Positions 7,924-17,686 are shown, counted from the first letter of the stretch. The stretch is 64,000 nucleotides of DNA from an uncultured Flavobacteriaceae bacterium (GCA_947500525.1 CANMSH010000005.1:124001-188000); one strand, 5' to 3'. A program made the numbers and translations. The notes: generated by a model not told the origin, from the letters alone.

Positions 7924-8720
7924 TGCTAGATCGTAAGAAACATATCGTCTTGAAAGCTTCAAACTTGGTTATTGGTTATTCCAGTAAAAAACAACAACAA
8001 GTTATTGCCAGCAACATTAATATTGAACTTGAAAAAGGCAAATTGGTCTGTTTGCTAGGTAAAAACGGGATTGGTAAATCGACACTCCTCAGAACACTTT
8101 CTAAAGTGCAATCAAAACTTGGCGGAGATTTGCATATAGATCAAACATCGATTGATGATATTACATCAAGAGAATTGTCAAAAAAAATGAGCTTGGTATT
8201 AACAGAAAGAATTCCACAAAGCAATTTAACCGTTTATGAACTTATTGCCTTAGGTAGACAACCTTATACAAACTGGATTGGTACCATATCTCTAGAAGAT
8301 AAAAAAAAGATACATAAGGCTATCGAGCTTGTTCGTATTGAAGATTTGATTCATCAAAAATGTGATGAACTTAGTGACGGGCAATTGCAAAAAGTAATGA
8401 TTGCGAGATCTTTAGCTCAAGACACTCAGTTGATAATTTTAGATGAACCTACTGCACATTTAGACATTCATCATAAAATGGAAGTGTTTAATCTTTTACG
8501 AACCCTGGTGCAAGAATTAAAGAAAACCGTTATTATCTCGACACACGAAATTCAATTGGCTCTGCAACTTGCTGATAAGCTTTGGTTATTAAAAGATACT
8601 GGGTTTACGGATGGTTCAACCAACGAACTAATTGAAAATGGTCATTTAGATCGACTTTTTTCTAACGAATTTGTGAAATTCAATATAAAAACCAAGCAGT
8701 TTATTATCAATAAACCTTAA
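7923..8720 (+). CDS. ABC transporter ATPase (BtuD/FecE-like)
   Basis: A 265-residue ATPase with all motifs present: Walker A GKNGIGKST (about residues 46-54), Q-loop near VLTERIPQ, signature LSDGQ, Walker B LIILDEPTAHLD and the switch histidine in STHE. The GTG start overlaps the permease stop. It powers the B12-type importer together with the two preceding genes. A 40-residue C-terminal tail follows the nucleotide-binding domain, as in other FecE-like proteins. Confidence 0.88.
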   Translation: MLDRKKHIVLKASNLVIGYSSKKQQQVIASNINIELEKGKLVCLLGKNGIGKSTLLRTLSKVQSKLGGDLHIDQTSIDDITSRELSKKMSLVLTERIPQSNLTVYELIALGRQPYTNWIGTISLEDKKKIHKAIELVRIEDLIHQKCDELSDGQLQKVMIARSLAQDTQLIILDEPTAHLDIHHKMEVFNLLRTLVQELKKTVIISTHEIQLALQLADKLWLLKDTGFTDGSTNELIENGHLDRLFSNEFVKFNIKTKQFIINKP

Positions 8721-8755
8721 TTAATTAGTACTTTTATAGCAACTAAATTTTAAGA

Positions 8756-9811
8756 ATGAAAAATACTTTTGTGTTACTTATTTTTTTTGTTGCGCACGTA
8801 CTTGGAGGGAATGTAGCAACTGCTCAAAAAGCAATTTCTCATGGACCAAAAAATGTCGTTCAAGCTGTACCTCCTTCTGTAAATGATACCTCTATAATTT
8901 ATGCAAATACGATTACCATGGATGCGCTTAAAAAGAAGGTTTTCACCCTAGCTTCAGACGAGTTTGAAGGCAGAAAAACAGGAGAGAATGGTCAAAAGTT
9001 AGCAGCAGATTACTTAGTAAAGACTTATAAAAATGCAGGAGTAAGGGCCGCATATAAAGATGGTAATTATTTACAGCATATTCCCAGAAGTTTTTTTAGA
9101 GGAAGGTCGATGGGTGATTCAGAAAATGTAGTGGCGTATATAAAAGGTTCTGAAAAATCTGATGAATATGTAGTGATTTCTGCTCATTATGATCATGAAG
9201 GCATAAAAGGAAACAAAATTTATAATGGTGCCGATGACGATGCTTCAGGTACCGCAGCCGTTTTACAAATAGCCGAAGCTTTTCAAAAAGCCGTAGCGGC
9301 GGGTCATGGTCCAAAACGTTCGATTGTTTTTTTAAATGTTACAGGAGAAGAAGCCGGATTGTTTGGATCTTTATATTATACAGAAAACCCTATTTTCCCA
9401 TTGGCCAATACCGTTGCTAATTTAAACATCGATATGGTTGGTAGAGTTGATAAAAAACATGAAGATAATCCTGAGTTTATTTACCTCATTGGTACTGATA
9501 AATTAAGTAGAGAATTACATCAATTATCAGAAGCAATGAACGAGAAATATATCAATTTGACACTAGACTATACGTATAATGATGAAAATGATCCGAATAG
9601 GTTTTACTATCGTTCTGATCATTATAACTTTGCGAAAAATAACATTCCCATAATTTTCTATTTTAATGGTGTTCATAAAGATTACCATCGACACACCGAT
9701 ACTGCAGATAAAATACGTTATGACCTCTTACAAAAACGTACTAAATTAGTATTTCATACTGCGTGGGAGCTTGCAAATAGAGACAAACGAATTGCGTTAG
9801 ACAAGAAGTAG
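8756..9811 (+). CDS. Secreted M28-family metallopeptidase
   Basis: A 351-residue exported di-zinc aminopeptidase-like enzyme. After a signal peptide of ~23 residues and a low-complexity linker, the zinc-binding series is complete: SAHYDHEG (His), NGADDDASG (bridging Asp), TGEEAGLFGS (catalytic Glu pair), NIDMVGR (Asp) and YHRHTDTADK (His). It probably trims peptides outside the cytoplasm. It starts 35 bases after the ABC ATPase, with the exonuclease gene following immediately after its stop, so it may head a new transcript. Confidence 0.87.
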   Translation: MKNTFVLLIFFVAHVLGGNVATAQKAISHGPKNVVQAVPPSVNDTSIIYANTITMDALKKKVFTLASDEFEGRKTGENGQKLAADYLVKTYKNAGVRAAYKDGNYLQHIPRSFFRGRSMGDSENVVAYIKGSEKSDEYVVISAHYDHEGIKGNKIYNGADDDASGTAAVLQIAEAFQKAVAAGHGPKRSIVFLNVTGEEAGLFGSLYYTENPIFPLANTVANLNIDMVGRVDKKHEDNPEFIYLIGTDKLSRELHQLSEAMNEKYINLTLDYTYNDENDPNRFYYRSDHYNFAKNNIPIIFYFNGVHKDYHRHTDTADKIRYDLLQKRTKLVFHTAWELANRDKRIALDKK

Positions 9812-11173
9812 TTGTACGCCATTATTGACATAGAAACTACTGGTGGTAAGTACAATGAAGAAGGTATTACAGAAATTGCTATCCATAAATATGATGGACA
9901 TCAAATTACAGATACTTTTATAAGCTTGATCAATCCTGAACGTGAAATTCAACCTTTTGTGGTGAATCTCACAGGTATTAATTCGAAAATGCTCCGAAAT
10001 GCACCTAAATTTTATGAAGTTGCGAAACGCATCGTCGAAATTACTACGGATTGTATCATCGTAGCACATAATGCAAATTTTGACTATAGAATATTACGTA
10101 CAGAATTTCAAAGATTAGGTTTTGAATTTGAAAGACAGTCGTTGTGCACTGTTGAATTGAGTAAAGTACTCATTCCAGACCTTCCCTCCTATAGCTTAGG
10201 AAAGCTATGTCGTTCACTAGGAATACCAATGACGGATAGACATCGCGCTAACGGTGATGCTATTGCTACTGTAAAGTTATTTCAATTGTTGTTAGACAAG
10301 GATATTGGGAAAACAATTATTAGTGAATCTGTACGTAAAGAGACAAAAAAACAATTAGAACCAAAACTACTTGATATTTTACAACATTTGCCATCTACAA
10401 CCGGAGTTTACTATATGCATAAAGAGAATGGCGAAATCATTTATATCGGTAAGAGTAAAAATATAAAAAAACGTGTCAACCAACACTTTACCGGTACTTC
10501 TCGAAAGGCAAAAAAAATACAATTACAAGTTGCTTCCGTCAGTTATGAAAATACCGGGAGCGAGTTGGCCGCGCTTTTAAAAGAAAGTGAGGAAATTAAA
10601 TATAATAAACCACTTTTCAATAGAGCTTTAAGGCGTGCCATATTTACTCATGCTTTATATAGCTTTACGGATACAGAAGGCTATATTAATTTAAAAATAG
10701 ACAAAGCTGATGGTAGAAAAAAACCCATTACCACCTTTAGCAATCGTCAAAGTGCAAAAAGCTTTTTGTTTAGAATGACAGATGCTTATCAACTTTGTCA
10801 AAAACTGACAGGTTTATACAAGACAAAAAAGAATTGCTTTAACTACACCATCAACACCTGCGCTGGTGCATGTATACTTAAAGAGTCTGTTACTTCCTAC
10901 AATGAACGAGCGAAAGAATTAATTACTAAAAACAGTTTTGAGAATCAAAGTTTTGTGATCATTGATAAAGGTAGAGAGATAGATGAACGCTGTGCAATTT
11001 TAATAGAAAAAGGCATTTTTAAAGGTTTTACATTCTATGACTTGAATTTTCAGGTCAACAATCTTCAAGTATTACGATCATTAGTTACGCCTATGCAAAA
11101 TAATAGAGATGCGCAACATATTATAAAAAACTATATACGTAAGAATAAAAAATTAAAAATCATTCAATTGTAA
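9812..11173 (+). CDS. DnaQ-type 3'-5' exonuclease fused to a GIY-YIG (UvrC-like) nuclease
   Basis: A 453-residue two-nuclease protein with a TTG start directly after the upstream stop. Residues 1-165 form a DEDD exonuclease: Exo I IIDIETTG (D6, E8), Exo II HNANFDYR, Exo III HRANGDAIA. Residues ~190-275 are a GIY-YIG domain (TGVYYMHKENGEIIYIGKSK...KKRVNQHF), the fold that makes the 3' incision in UvrC. The remaining ~170 residues resemble the region following the nuclease in Cho/UvrC-like proteins and include NTCAGAC. Such fusions occur in several phyla and are thought to act in DNA repair alongside UvrABC; no direct partner is encoded here. Confidence 0.85.
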   Translation: MYAIIDIETTGGKYNEEGITEIAIHKYDGHQITDTFISLINPEREIQPFVVNLTGINSKMLRNAPKFYEVAKRIVEITTDCIIVAHNANFDYRILRTEFQRLGFEFERQSLCTVELSKVLIPDLPSYSLGKLCRSLGIPMTDRHRANGDAIATVKLFQLLLDKDIGKTIISESVRKETKKQLEPKLLDILQHLPSTTGVYYMHKENGEIIYIGKSKNIKKRVNQHFTGTSRKAKKIQLQVASVSYENTGSELAALLKESEEIKYNKPLFNRALRRAIFTHALYSFTDTEGYINLKIDKADGRKKPITTFSNRQSAKSFLFRMTDAYQLCQKLTGLYKTKKNCFNYTINTCAGACILKESVTSYNERAKELITKNSFENQSFVIIDKGREIDERCAILIEKGIFKGFTFYDLNFQVNNLQVLRSLVTPMQNNRDAQHIIKNYIRKNKKLKIIQL

Positions 11174-11174
11174 T

Positions 11175-13142
11175 ATGAAAAGAGTTCTCTTATTTATATG
11201 CTTATTATATGTTAGTATAACGAGTTATAGTCAAGAAAGACCGTCGTACTTCTTTGGAGACATAACGCAAGCAGAATACGATTTAAATGTTTATGAAAAA
11301 GATAGTACTGCCAACGCTGTAGTATTATTCGAGTATGGTAAAACAAAATTTCATGTTAGTAATCGATCGATCGTAATTCGAAGAACTTACTATGCAAAAG
11401 TTAAAATTTTCAATAAAGAAGGTGAAGACAATGCCATAATTAAAATACCGATATACAACAATCAAAAGGAAAAAGAAAAAGTATTTAAAATAAAAGCCGT
11501 TACGCATAACGGAAAAGTTAAAAAAGGATTAAATCCTAAAAATATTTTTGTTGGAAGCGTTAGTAACAACTGGGCAGAAGTTAAGTTTACCATGCCAAAT
11601 GTTCAGAAAAATAGTATCATCGAATATGAATATACCTTAGAATCTCCATTTATATTCAATTTCAAAGGCTGGGAATTTCAAAGTGGTATCCCAAAGATTT
11701 ACAGTGAATTTCATGCTTCGATTCCGGGCAATTATCTATACAGAAGACGACTAACAGGGTATCAAAAATTAAGTAAAAGTGATATAAAAGTAAAGGAAAA
11801 ATGTTTCACTGTTCCTTATTCTTATAGACAGGCTGATTGCGAAGAATTGACTTATGCTATGGAACATATACCTGCGTTTATTGAAGAAGATTTTCTAACG
11901 ACAAAAGAAAATTATCTTTCCGCAATCAAATTTGAATTATCAGAATATAAGGGTTTTGATGGAAGTAGGAAGAAGTACACTAAAAATTGGAAAAATGTTG
12001 ATAAAGAATTTAGAACTGAAAAAAGTATTGGAAAGCAATTAAAAAAAGTAGACTATATGAAAAAAAATCTCCCAAAAGAATTGCTTAAGGGAGAAAACAA
12101 TATAGCTAGGGCTAAAAAAATATACTACTATATCAATGATCATTATACTTGGAATGAACAAATTAAATTATTTTCAAATAGTAATGGAAAAGATGTTTAT
12201 CTGAAAAAAGTGGGCAATAGTACTGAAATTAATATTTCATTAATAAATGCACTAAATGCAGCTGGTTTTGATGCTCAAATAGTCTTATTATCAACCCGTA
12301 ACAATGGTTTACCAACCAAATTGTATCCCGTTTTATCAGAATTCAACTATGCTATCGTTAAACTAAATATTGAAGGTAATAGCTATTTGTTAGATGCTAC
12401 AACCAAGAACATGCCCTTTAATATGTTACCCTTCAGAACTCTGAATAGCTATGGTAGGGTAATGGATTTTAGAAAAGGTAGTTATTGGCATCCTATACAA
12501 GCGAAAAGCAACAATATAACTCGTACTTCGCTTAACTTAAAAATGAAAGAAAACGGTAATTTTATTGGACAAATGCAAAAGTCCTATGATGGGTATCGTG
12601 CTATGACGAAGAGAAAGGATATTAATAAATTAGATGAAGATGAGTATATTTCAAAAGCAGAGGAAGCGTACGGCATTGATGATAATCTTGTCATAAACGC
12701 TTATAAAAATTCTAATGTAGCAAATATTGAAAAACCTTTAAAAGAATTGTACGATGTGACTATTGAAAATAATTCAGGAGACAACTTGATCATATTTAAT
12801 CCATTTTTTGATGGTGAAACAGGTGTGAACCCATTCAAATTAAATAAGAGGAGTTATCCGGTAGATTTCGGGTATGCAACAACCAATTTATTCATTTTAC
12901 AACTAGCGATCCCAGATAATTATATCGTGAAAAGTTTGCCTAAAGATAAGGGACTTAAATTACCAAACGATGGAGGTCAATTTACCTTTAGCATTACCGA
13001 AAAAAACAATAAGATTCAAATGACGTTAAAAGTAATTTTAAAACGTTCTTTATATCAACCACAAGAATATCCATATTTAAAAGAATTTTTTAACCAAATC
13101 ATTAAAACTCAAAAGAGTTTAATAACTTTAGAAAAAAAATAA
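11175..13142 (+). CDS. DUF3857 / transglutaminase-like secreted protein
   Basis: A 655-residue exported protein (signal ending ITSYSQ). DUF3857 spans roughly residues 50-215 and a transglutaminase-like fold roughly 290-400, followed by a beta-rich C-terminal region. In active transglutaminases the motif is GxCxD; here it reads VGNSTEINISLINALNAAG, so the catalytic cysteine is missing and the domain is probably non-enzymatic. Flavobacteria carry several such paralogues of unknown function. It begins 1 base after the nuclease stop and the channel gene follows 7 bases later. Confidence 0.82.
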   Translation: MKRVLLFICLLYVSITSYSQERPSYFFGDITQAEYDLNVYEKDSTANAVVLFEYGKTKFHVSNRSIVIRRTYYAKVKIFNKEGEDNAIIKIPIYNNQKEKEKVFKIKAVTHNGKVKKGLNPKNIFVGSVSNNWAEVKFTMPNVQKNSIIEYEYTLESPFIFNFKGWEFQSGIPKIYSEFHASIPGNYLYRRRLTGYQKLSKSDIKVKEKCFTVPYSYRQADCEELTYAMEHIPAFIEEDFLTTKENYLSAIKFELSEYKGFDGSRKKYTKNWKNVDKEFRTEKSIGKQLKKVDYMKKNLPKELLKGENNIARAKKIYYYINDHYTWNEQIKLFSNSNGKDVYLKKVGNSTEINISLINALNAAGFDAQIVLLSTRNNGLPTKLYPVLSEFNYAIVKLNIEGNSYLLDATTKNMPFNMLPFRTLNSYGRVMDFRKGSYWHPIQAKSNNITRTSLNLKMKENGNFIGQMQKSYDGYRAMTKRKDINKLDEDEYISKAEEAYGIDDNLVINAYKNSNVANIEKPLKELYDVTIENNSGDNLIIFNPFFDGETGVNPFKLNKRSYPVDFGYATTNLFILQLAIPDNYIVKSLPKDKGLKLPNDGGQFTFSITEKNNKIQMTLKVILKRSLYQPQEYPYLKEFFNQIIKTQKSLITLEKK

Positions 13143-13149
13143 GAACCAA

Positions 13150-13983
13150 TTGAGCTCACAAATCAAGAAAAATAACTGGAGATTTAGACTTCATGAAATC
13201 ATTTATGAAGCCGATACCTGGGCAGGGAAATTATTCGATCTTGTATTGTTAATATTCATTTTGGCCAGTGTTCTATTGGTCATGTTAGAAAGTGTATCCA
13301 GTCTTGATGCAAAATATCACGATTTTTTCAACATCGCCGAATGGGTCATTACCATTTTATTTACCTTAGAATATATTGGCAGAATAATAGCCATCAAAAG
13401 ACCGGTTAAATATATTTTTAGTTTCTATGGTATTATAGATTTACTTTCTACTATACCAAAGTACCTATCACTCTTGTTTGTCGGAACGCATGCCTTGGTA
13501 GCCTTGAGAGCTTTACGTTTGTTACGAATTTTTAGAATTTTGAAATTAGCTCGTTATGTAGGCGCTTCTAATAGATTAATGGTTGCTCTAAGAGCGAGTC
13601 GTGCGAAAATTTCTGTATTCCTTTTTTTCATACTTATCCTTTCTATTATTTTAGGAACGGTAATGTATTTAGTTGAAGTAAATGAAGACAGTGGTTTTAC
13701 AAGTATTCCGAGAAGTATTTATTGGGCCATTGTAACCTTAACTACCGTAGGTTATGGCGATATTGCTCCAGTAACTGCCTTAGGTCAACTTATTGCTTCT
13801 ATTATTATGATATTAGGATATGGCATCATTGCTATACCCACAGGAATTGTATCTGCCGAATTTACAACGAGTGCTTTAAATGTACATACCAATACCCAAA
13901 ATTGCCCGAATTGCGCAGTAGAAAAACATCGCGACAATGCTGAATTTTGTTATAATTGTGGCCATCTCCTAAATGATGAATAA
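13150..13983 (+). CDS. Voltage-gated potassium channel with C-terminal zinc ribbon
   Basis: A 277-residue six-helix cation channel; TTG start. S4 is the arginine ladder LRALRLLRIFRILKLARY; the pore loop carries TTVGYGD at residues 198-204, the potassium selectivity filter. After S6 the cytoplasmic tail ends in a CxxC...CxxC unit (NCPNC and CYNCG), a probable zinc ribbon that could assist tetramer assembly or gating. The last 11 bases overlap the miaA start, an arrangement seen in other flavobacteria as far as I recall. Confidence 0.87.
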   Translation: MSSQIKKNNWRFRLHEIIYEADTWAGKLFDLVLLIFILASVLLVMLESVSSLDAKYHDFFNIAEWVITILFTLEYIGRIIAIKRPVKYIFSFYGIIDLLSTIPKYLSLLFVGTHALVALRALRLLRIFRILKLARYVGASNRLMVALRASRAKISVFLFFILILSIILGTVMYLVEVNEDSGFTSIPRSIYWAIVTLTTVGYGDIAPVTALGQLIASIIMILGYGIIAIPTGIVSAEFTTSALNVHTNTQNCPNCAVEKHRDNAEFCYNCGHLLNDE

Positions 13984-14890
13984 TTACCTTATTTCTATTG
14001 TTGGTGCTACCGCAATTGGCAAAACTTCGCTAAGCATTGAAATTGCCAAGCATTTTGAAAGTGAGATTATATCTTCAGATTCTCGTCAATTCTATCGTGA
14101 GATGACTATTGGCACCGCTGTACCTGACCCAGAAGAATTAAAAGAAGTCAAGCACCATTTTATCCAAAACAGATCAATTTTCGACGATTATAATGTGGGC
14201 CAATATGAAAAAGATGCCATAAAAAAATTAGATGAACTCTTCATTGAGAATCAATTGGTTGTTATGGTTGGTGGCAGTGGTTTATATGTTGATGCCGTCT
14301 TAAAAGGGTTGGATAACTTTCCGCAAGTTGATAGAAACATCCGAAAAGAATTAAAGCGAAGACTAGAAAAAGATGGAATCACCTCATTGCATAAACAATT
14401 AAAAGAACTAGATAAAGAAACATTTCAAAAAATAGACATCGACAACCACAGACGCGTGATTAGAGCATTAGAAATATGTATTGGTACAGGTAAAACCTAT
14501 GCCTCATTTCTTACAGACAAAACCTCTGAACGAAATTTCACTCCGATTAAAATCGGATTAACAGCAGACCGTTCCATTATTTATGATCGTATCAATAAAA
14601 GAGTTGATTTAATGATGCAAAACGGACTCCTAAGAGAAGCCGAGAATCTATTTCAATATAAAAACTTAAACGCACTACAAACGGTAGGATACAAAGAGAT
14701 TTTTCAACATTTTGAAGGGAATTTTGAGTTAGACTTTGCGATTTCTGAAATTAAAAAAAATACACGACGTTTCGCCAAACGACAAGGCACATGGTTTCGC
14801 AAAGACGCAGATATAAAATGGTTTGATTATGAAGAACCTAGAGAACAAATAATTAAGTATATTGAGAGTCTAGTAACTACTAAAAAATAA
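13973..14890 (+). CDS. miaA: tRNA dimethylallyltransferase (MiaA)
   Basis: MiaA transfers the dimethylallyl group to A37 of tRNAs that read UNN codons. The 305-residue length is usual. Visible motifs: P-loop GATAIGKTS near residue 11, SSDSRQFYREMTIGTA (the DMAPP/tRNA-binding region), GGSGLYVDAVLKGL, and a C-terminal RRFAKRQGTWFRKD segment. Two ATG codons are adjacent (13973, 13976); the first is used here. It overlaps the channel gene by 11 bases and ends 6 bases before the next gene. Confidence 0.93.
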   Translation: MMNNYLISIVGATAIGKTSLSIEIAKHFESEIISSDSRQFYREMTIGTAVPDPEELKEVKHHFIQNRSIFDDYNVGQYEKDAIKKLDELFIENQLVVMVGGSGLYVDAVLKGLDNFPQVDRNIRKELKRRLEKDGITSLHKQLKELDKETFQKIDIDNHRRVIRALEICIGTGKTYASFLTDKTSERNFTPIKIGLTADRSIIYDRINKRVDLMMQNGLLREAENLFQYKNLNALQTVGYKEIFQHFEGNFELDFAISEIKKNTRRFAKRQGTWFRKDADIKWFDYEEPREQIIKYIESLVTTKK

Positions 14891-14896
14891 CAGAGA

Positions 14897-16705
14897 ATGA
14901 AAAATGAATATGTAGATATAAGCACATTAAAATTTTTACTGTATCAGGTTCATAATACGAATGATTTGCTTCAAAAAGAGCGATTCAATGAGCATGATCA
15001 AACCTCAATTGATATTTTTTTAGATTCGGTGAAAACTTTTTCAGATAATTCGTTATTTCCGTTTATCAAAGAAATGGACGAAAAACCTGCGTATTTCAAA
15101 GATGGCAAAATCATAGTTCATCCTCAGTTTGAAAGTATCTTAAAGGATGCTGGTGAAATGGGTATTGTAAGTAGTCTTTTTAGTTTCGAAGATGGCGGCC
15201 TCCAATTACCTGCAAGTATTTTTCATGCAGCCTATTTTATCATGGAAGCCGCGAACAATCACGTAACAGGTTACTTCGGATTAACAGCTGGTTCAGCAAA
15301 TTTAATAGTCTCATTTGGTAGTCAATATCTAAAAGACACCTATGTACCAAACATGTTAGATTTAACATGGGGAGGTACCATGTGCTTAACAGAACCTCAA
15401 GCCGGAAGTTCATTATCTGATGTTGTGACATCGGCTACACCCACAAATGAAGATTATTACCTCATAAAAGGACAAAAAATATTCATTTCTGCTGGAGATC
15501 ATCAATTTGCCGATAATTTTGTGCACTTAGTATTGGCGCGCATTGATGGTGCTCCTGCTGGAACCAAAGGTGTTTCCCTATTCGTTGTGCCTAAAAACCG
15601 CCCTACATCTTCGGGATTAGAACCAAATGATGTGGCCGTTGCTGGAGAATTTGAAAAAATGGGGCAACGAGGTTATTGCACCACCCATATAGTTTTTGGT
15701 GATCATAATGACTCCAGAGGCTGGCTCGTTGGAGATGCAAACAAGGGCTTATCTTACATGTTTCAAATGATGAATGAGGCTCGTGTAGCAACGGGTAGAA
15801 TGGGTGCAGGTATTGCCGCTGCTGCCTATTACGCATCTGTTAAATATGCAAACGAACGTCCGCAAGGAAGAAAATTAAATAGTACCGGACGAAAAGATGT
15901 GAGTGCCGAACAAACGTTAATTATCAATCATCCCGATGTAAAACGTATGTTGCTCACCCAAAAAGCCATTGTTGAAGGTTCTATGAGTTTAATTGTTGAG
16001 ACTGCAAATTATTTAGACAAAGAAATGACGAGTAGTGATGTTGAAGAACGAGAGAACTATAATTTGTTGCTAGAACTATTAACCCCCATCGCCAAAACAT
16101 ATCCTGCCGAAAAAGGCATTGAAGCCACAAGTAATGCAGTACAAGTATTAGGAGGTTATGGATTTTGTTCAGACTTTATGCCGCAGCAATACTATCGAGA
16201 TATTCGAATAATTTCTATTTATGAAGGTACCACTGGTATTCAATCTTTAGACTTATTAGGTCGAAAAATTACCATGAAAAATGGGAAAGCATTGCAATTA
16301 CTAGCTGCAGAAATTCAAGAAACCATTAAACTAGCAAGCATACATGAAAACCTTCAGCCATATGCAAATGTATTGTTAGAAAATTTAGGTCTTACGCAAA
16401 AAGTCATAGCCCATTTAACTCCACATGCCATGCAAGGGAATTATGAACGTTTTCTAGCTGATGCGAGCGTTTTTATGGATTTCTTTAGTACAATTGTGAT
16501 TGGATGGCAATGGTTGAAAACAGCCGCGTCCGCCCAATCGATACTCAAAGAAGGTAATGGAAATCAAATACCCGCATTCTATGAAGGTAAAATACATACC
16601 ATGAAATTTTACTTCACTTACGAAATGACCAAAACGAAAAGCTTGGCAAAAATTATTATGAATGATGAAGAACTAACCATTAACGCTACTAAAGACCTGT
16701 TTTAA
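14897..16705 (+). CDS. Acyl-CoA dehydrogenase (long form, with C-terminal extension)
   Basis: A 602-residue FAD-dependent dehydrogenase that would introduce the alpha-beta double bond in acyl-CoA. The core shows TEPQAGSSLSD (FAD/substrate loop), the beta domain, and the catalytic-base region ISIYEGTTGIQ (Glu near residue 442). About 140 residues follow the core, as in the long bacterial family rather than the ~380-residue short-chain type. The stop codon overlaps the start of the quinone oxidoreductase gene by one base; with the neighbouring hydrolase this looks like a lipid or organic-acid catabolic set. Confidence 0.88.
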   Translation: MKNEYVDISTLKFLLYQVHNTNDLLQKERFNEHDQTSIDIFLDSVKTFSDNSLFPFIKEMDEKPAYFKDGKIIVHPQFESILKDAGEMGIVSSLFSFEDGGLQLPASIFHAAYFIMEAANNHVTGYFGLTAGSANLIVSFGSQYLKDTYVPNMLDLTWGGTMCLTEPQAGSSLSDVVTSATPTNEDYYLIKGQKIFISAGDHQFADNFVHLVLARIDGAPAGTKGVSLFVVPKNRPTSSGLEPNDVAVAGEFEKMGQRGYCTTHIVFGDHNDSRGWLVGDANKGLSYMFQMMNEARVATGRMGAGIAAAAYYASVKYANERPQGRKLNSTGRKDVSAEQTLIINHPDVKRMLLTQKAIVEGSMSLIVETANYLDKEMTSSDVEERENYNLLLELLTPIAKTYPAEKGIEATSNAVQVLGGYGFCSDFMPQQYYRDIRIISIYEGTTGIQSLDLLGRKITMKNGKALQLLAAEIQETIKLASIHENLQPYANVLLENLGLTQKVIAHLTPHAMQGNYERFLADASVFMDFFSTIVIGWQWLKTAASAQSILKEGNGNQIPAFYEGKIHTMKFYFTYEMTKTKSLAKIIMNDEELTINATKDLF

Positions 16706-17682
16706 TGAAAGCCGTTTTATGTACCGCTTATAGCTCAATAGAAGATCTTCGCATAGAAGAAATACCGTCATTACAGCCAGACTCAGACGAAGTAATTATA
16801 GAAGTAAAAGCTTGTGGACTTAATTTTCCGGATACACTTATTATCCAAGGCAAATATCAATTCAAACCTGAATTACCTTTTTCTCCTGGAGGAGAAATCG
16901 CAGGTATTATTGCCAAAGTAGGAAACAACGTTACCAATTTTAAAGTTGGTGATCGCGTTATGTACGGCAGCGTTTATGGAGGTTTTGCCGAAGAAGTAAA
17001 AGCCAAGGCCTCCGAGGTTTTCAAAATGCCAGCTATGCTAGATTTTGTAACCGGTGCATCTTCTATGCTCACCTATGGAACTTCCTATCATGCTTTAGTT
17101 AATAGAGCTCGTATTCAAAAAGGAGAAACCTTACTTGTATTAGGTGCCGCTGGCGGCGTAGGAACTGCTGCAATACAAATTGCCAAAGCGCTTGGCGTAA
17201 CTATTATAGCGGCTGCTTCAACCTCTGAAAAATTAGCTTTTTGTCATGAAAATGGAGCTGATTATTTGATAAATTATACAACTGAGGATCTTAAAGTAAA
17301 AGTAAAAGAAATCACAAAAGGTAAAGGCGTTGATGTGATATATGATCCTGTAGGTGATGCTTATACCGAACAGGCTTTGAGAGCAATTGCTTGGAAAGGA
17401 AGGTATTTGGTTGTAGGTTTTGCGGCGGGTGAAATTCCGAAGATACCTTTGAATTTAGCCCTCTTAAAAGGATGCGAAATTGTTGGAGTGTTTTGGGGTG
17501 CTTTCGTACAACGCGAACCAAAACGAAATGCAGAAAACTTGCAAACAATCATGCAATGGTTTGCTCAAGGTAAACTCGAATCAAAAATACATGGAAAGTA
17601 TGCTTTAGAGGATGTTAAAGAGGCGATGCTCGCTATGGTAAATCAAGAAGTAAAAGGCAAGATTGTATTAATTCCGAGTTAA
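16705..17682 (+). CDS. NADPH:quinone oxidoreductase family protein (zinc-free MDR)
   Basis: A 325-residue medium-chain dehydrogenase/reductase. The GroES-like N-terminal domain has the ACGLNFPDTLIIQGKY stretch where zinc-dependent members carry a catalytic cysteine, so it is of the quinone/enoyl reductase class. The Rossmann motif LGAAGGVGTAAIQIAKALG is near residue 147, and DVIYDPVGD follows. It probably reduces an enone or acyl-CoA with NADPH. Overlap by one base with the acyl-CoA dehydrogenase stop suggests coupled translation. Confidence 0.87.
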   Translation: MKAVLCTAYSSIEDLRIEEIPSLQPDSDEVIIEVKACGLNFPDTLIIQGKYQFKPELPFSPGGEIAGIIAKVGNNVTNFKVGDRVMYGSVYGGFAEEVKAKASEVFKMPAMLDFVTGASSMLTYGTSYHALVNRARIQKGETLLVLGAAGGVGTAAIQIAKALGVTIIAAASTSEKLAFCHENGADYLINYTTEDLKVKVKEITKGKGVDVIYDPVGDAYTEQALRAIAWKGRYLVVGFAAGEIPKIPLNLALLKGCEIVGVFWGAFVQREPKRNAENLQTIMQWFAQGKLESKIHGKYALEDVKEAMLAMVNQEVKGKIVLIPS

Positions 17683-17686
17683 TCAT

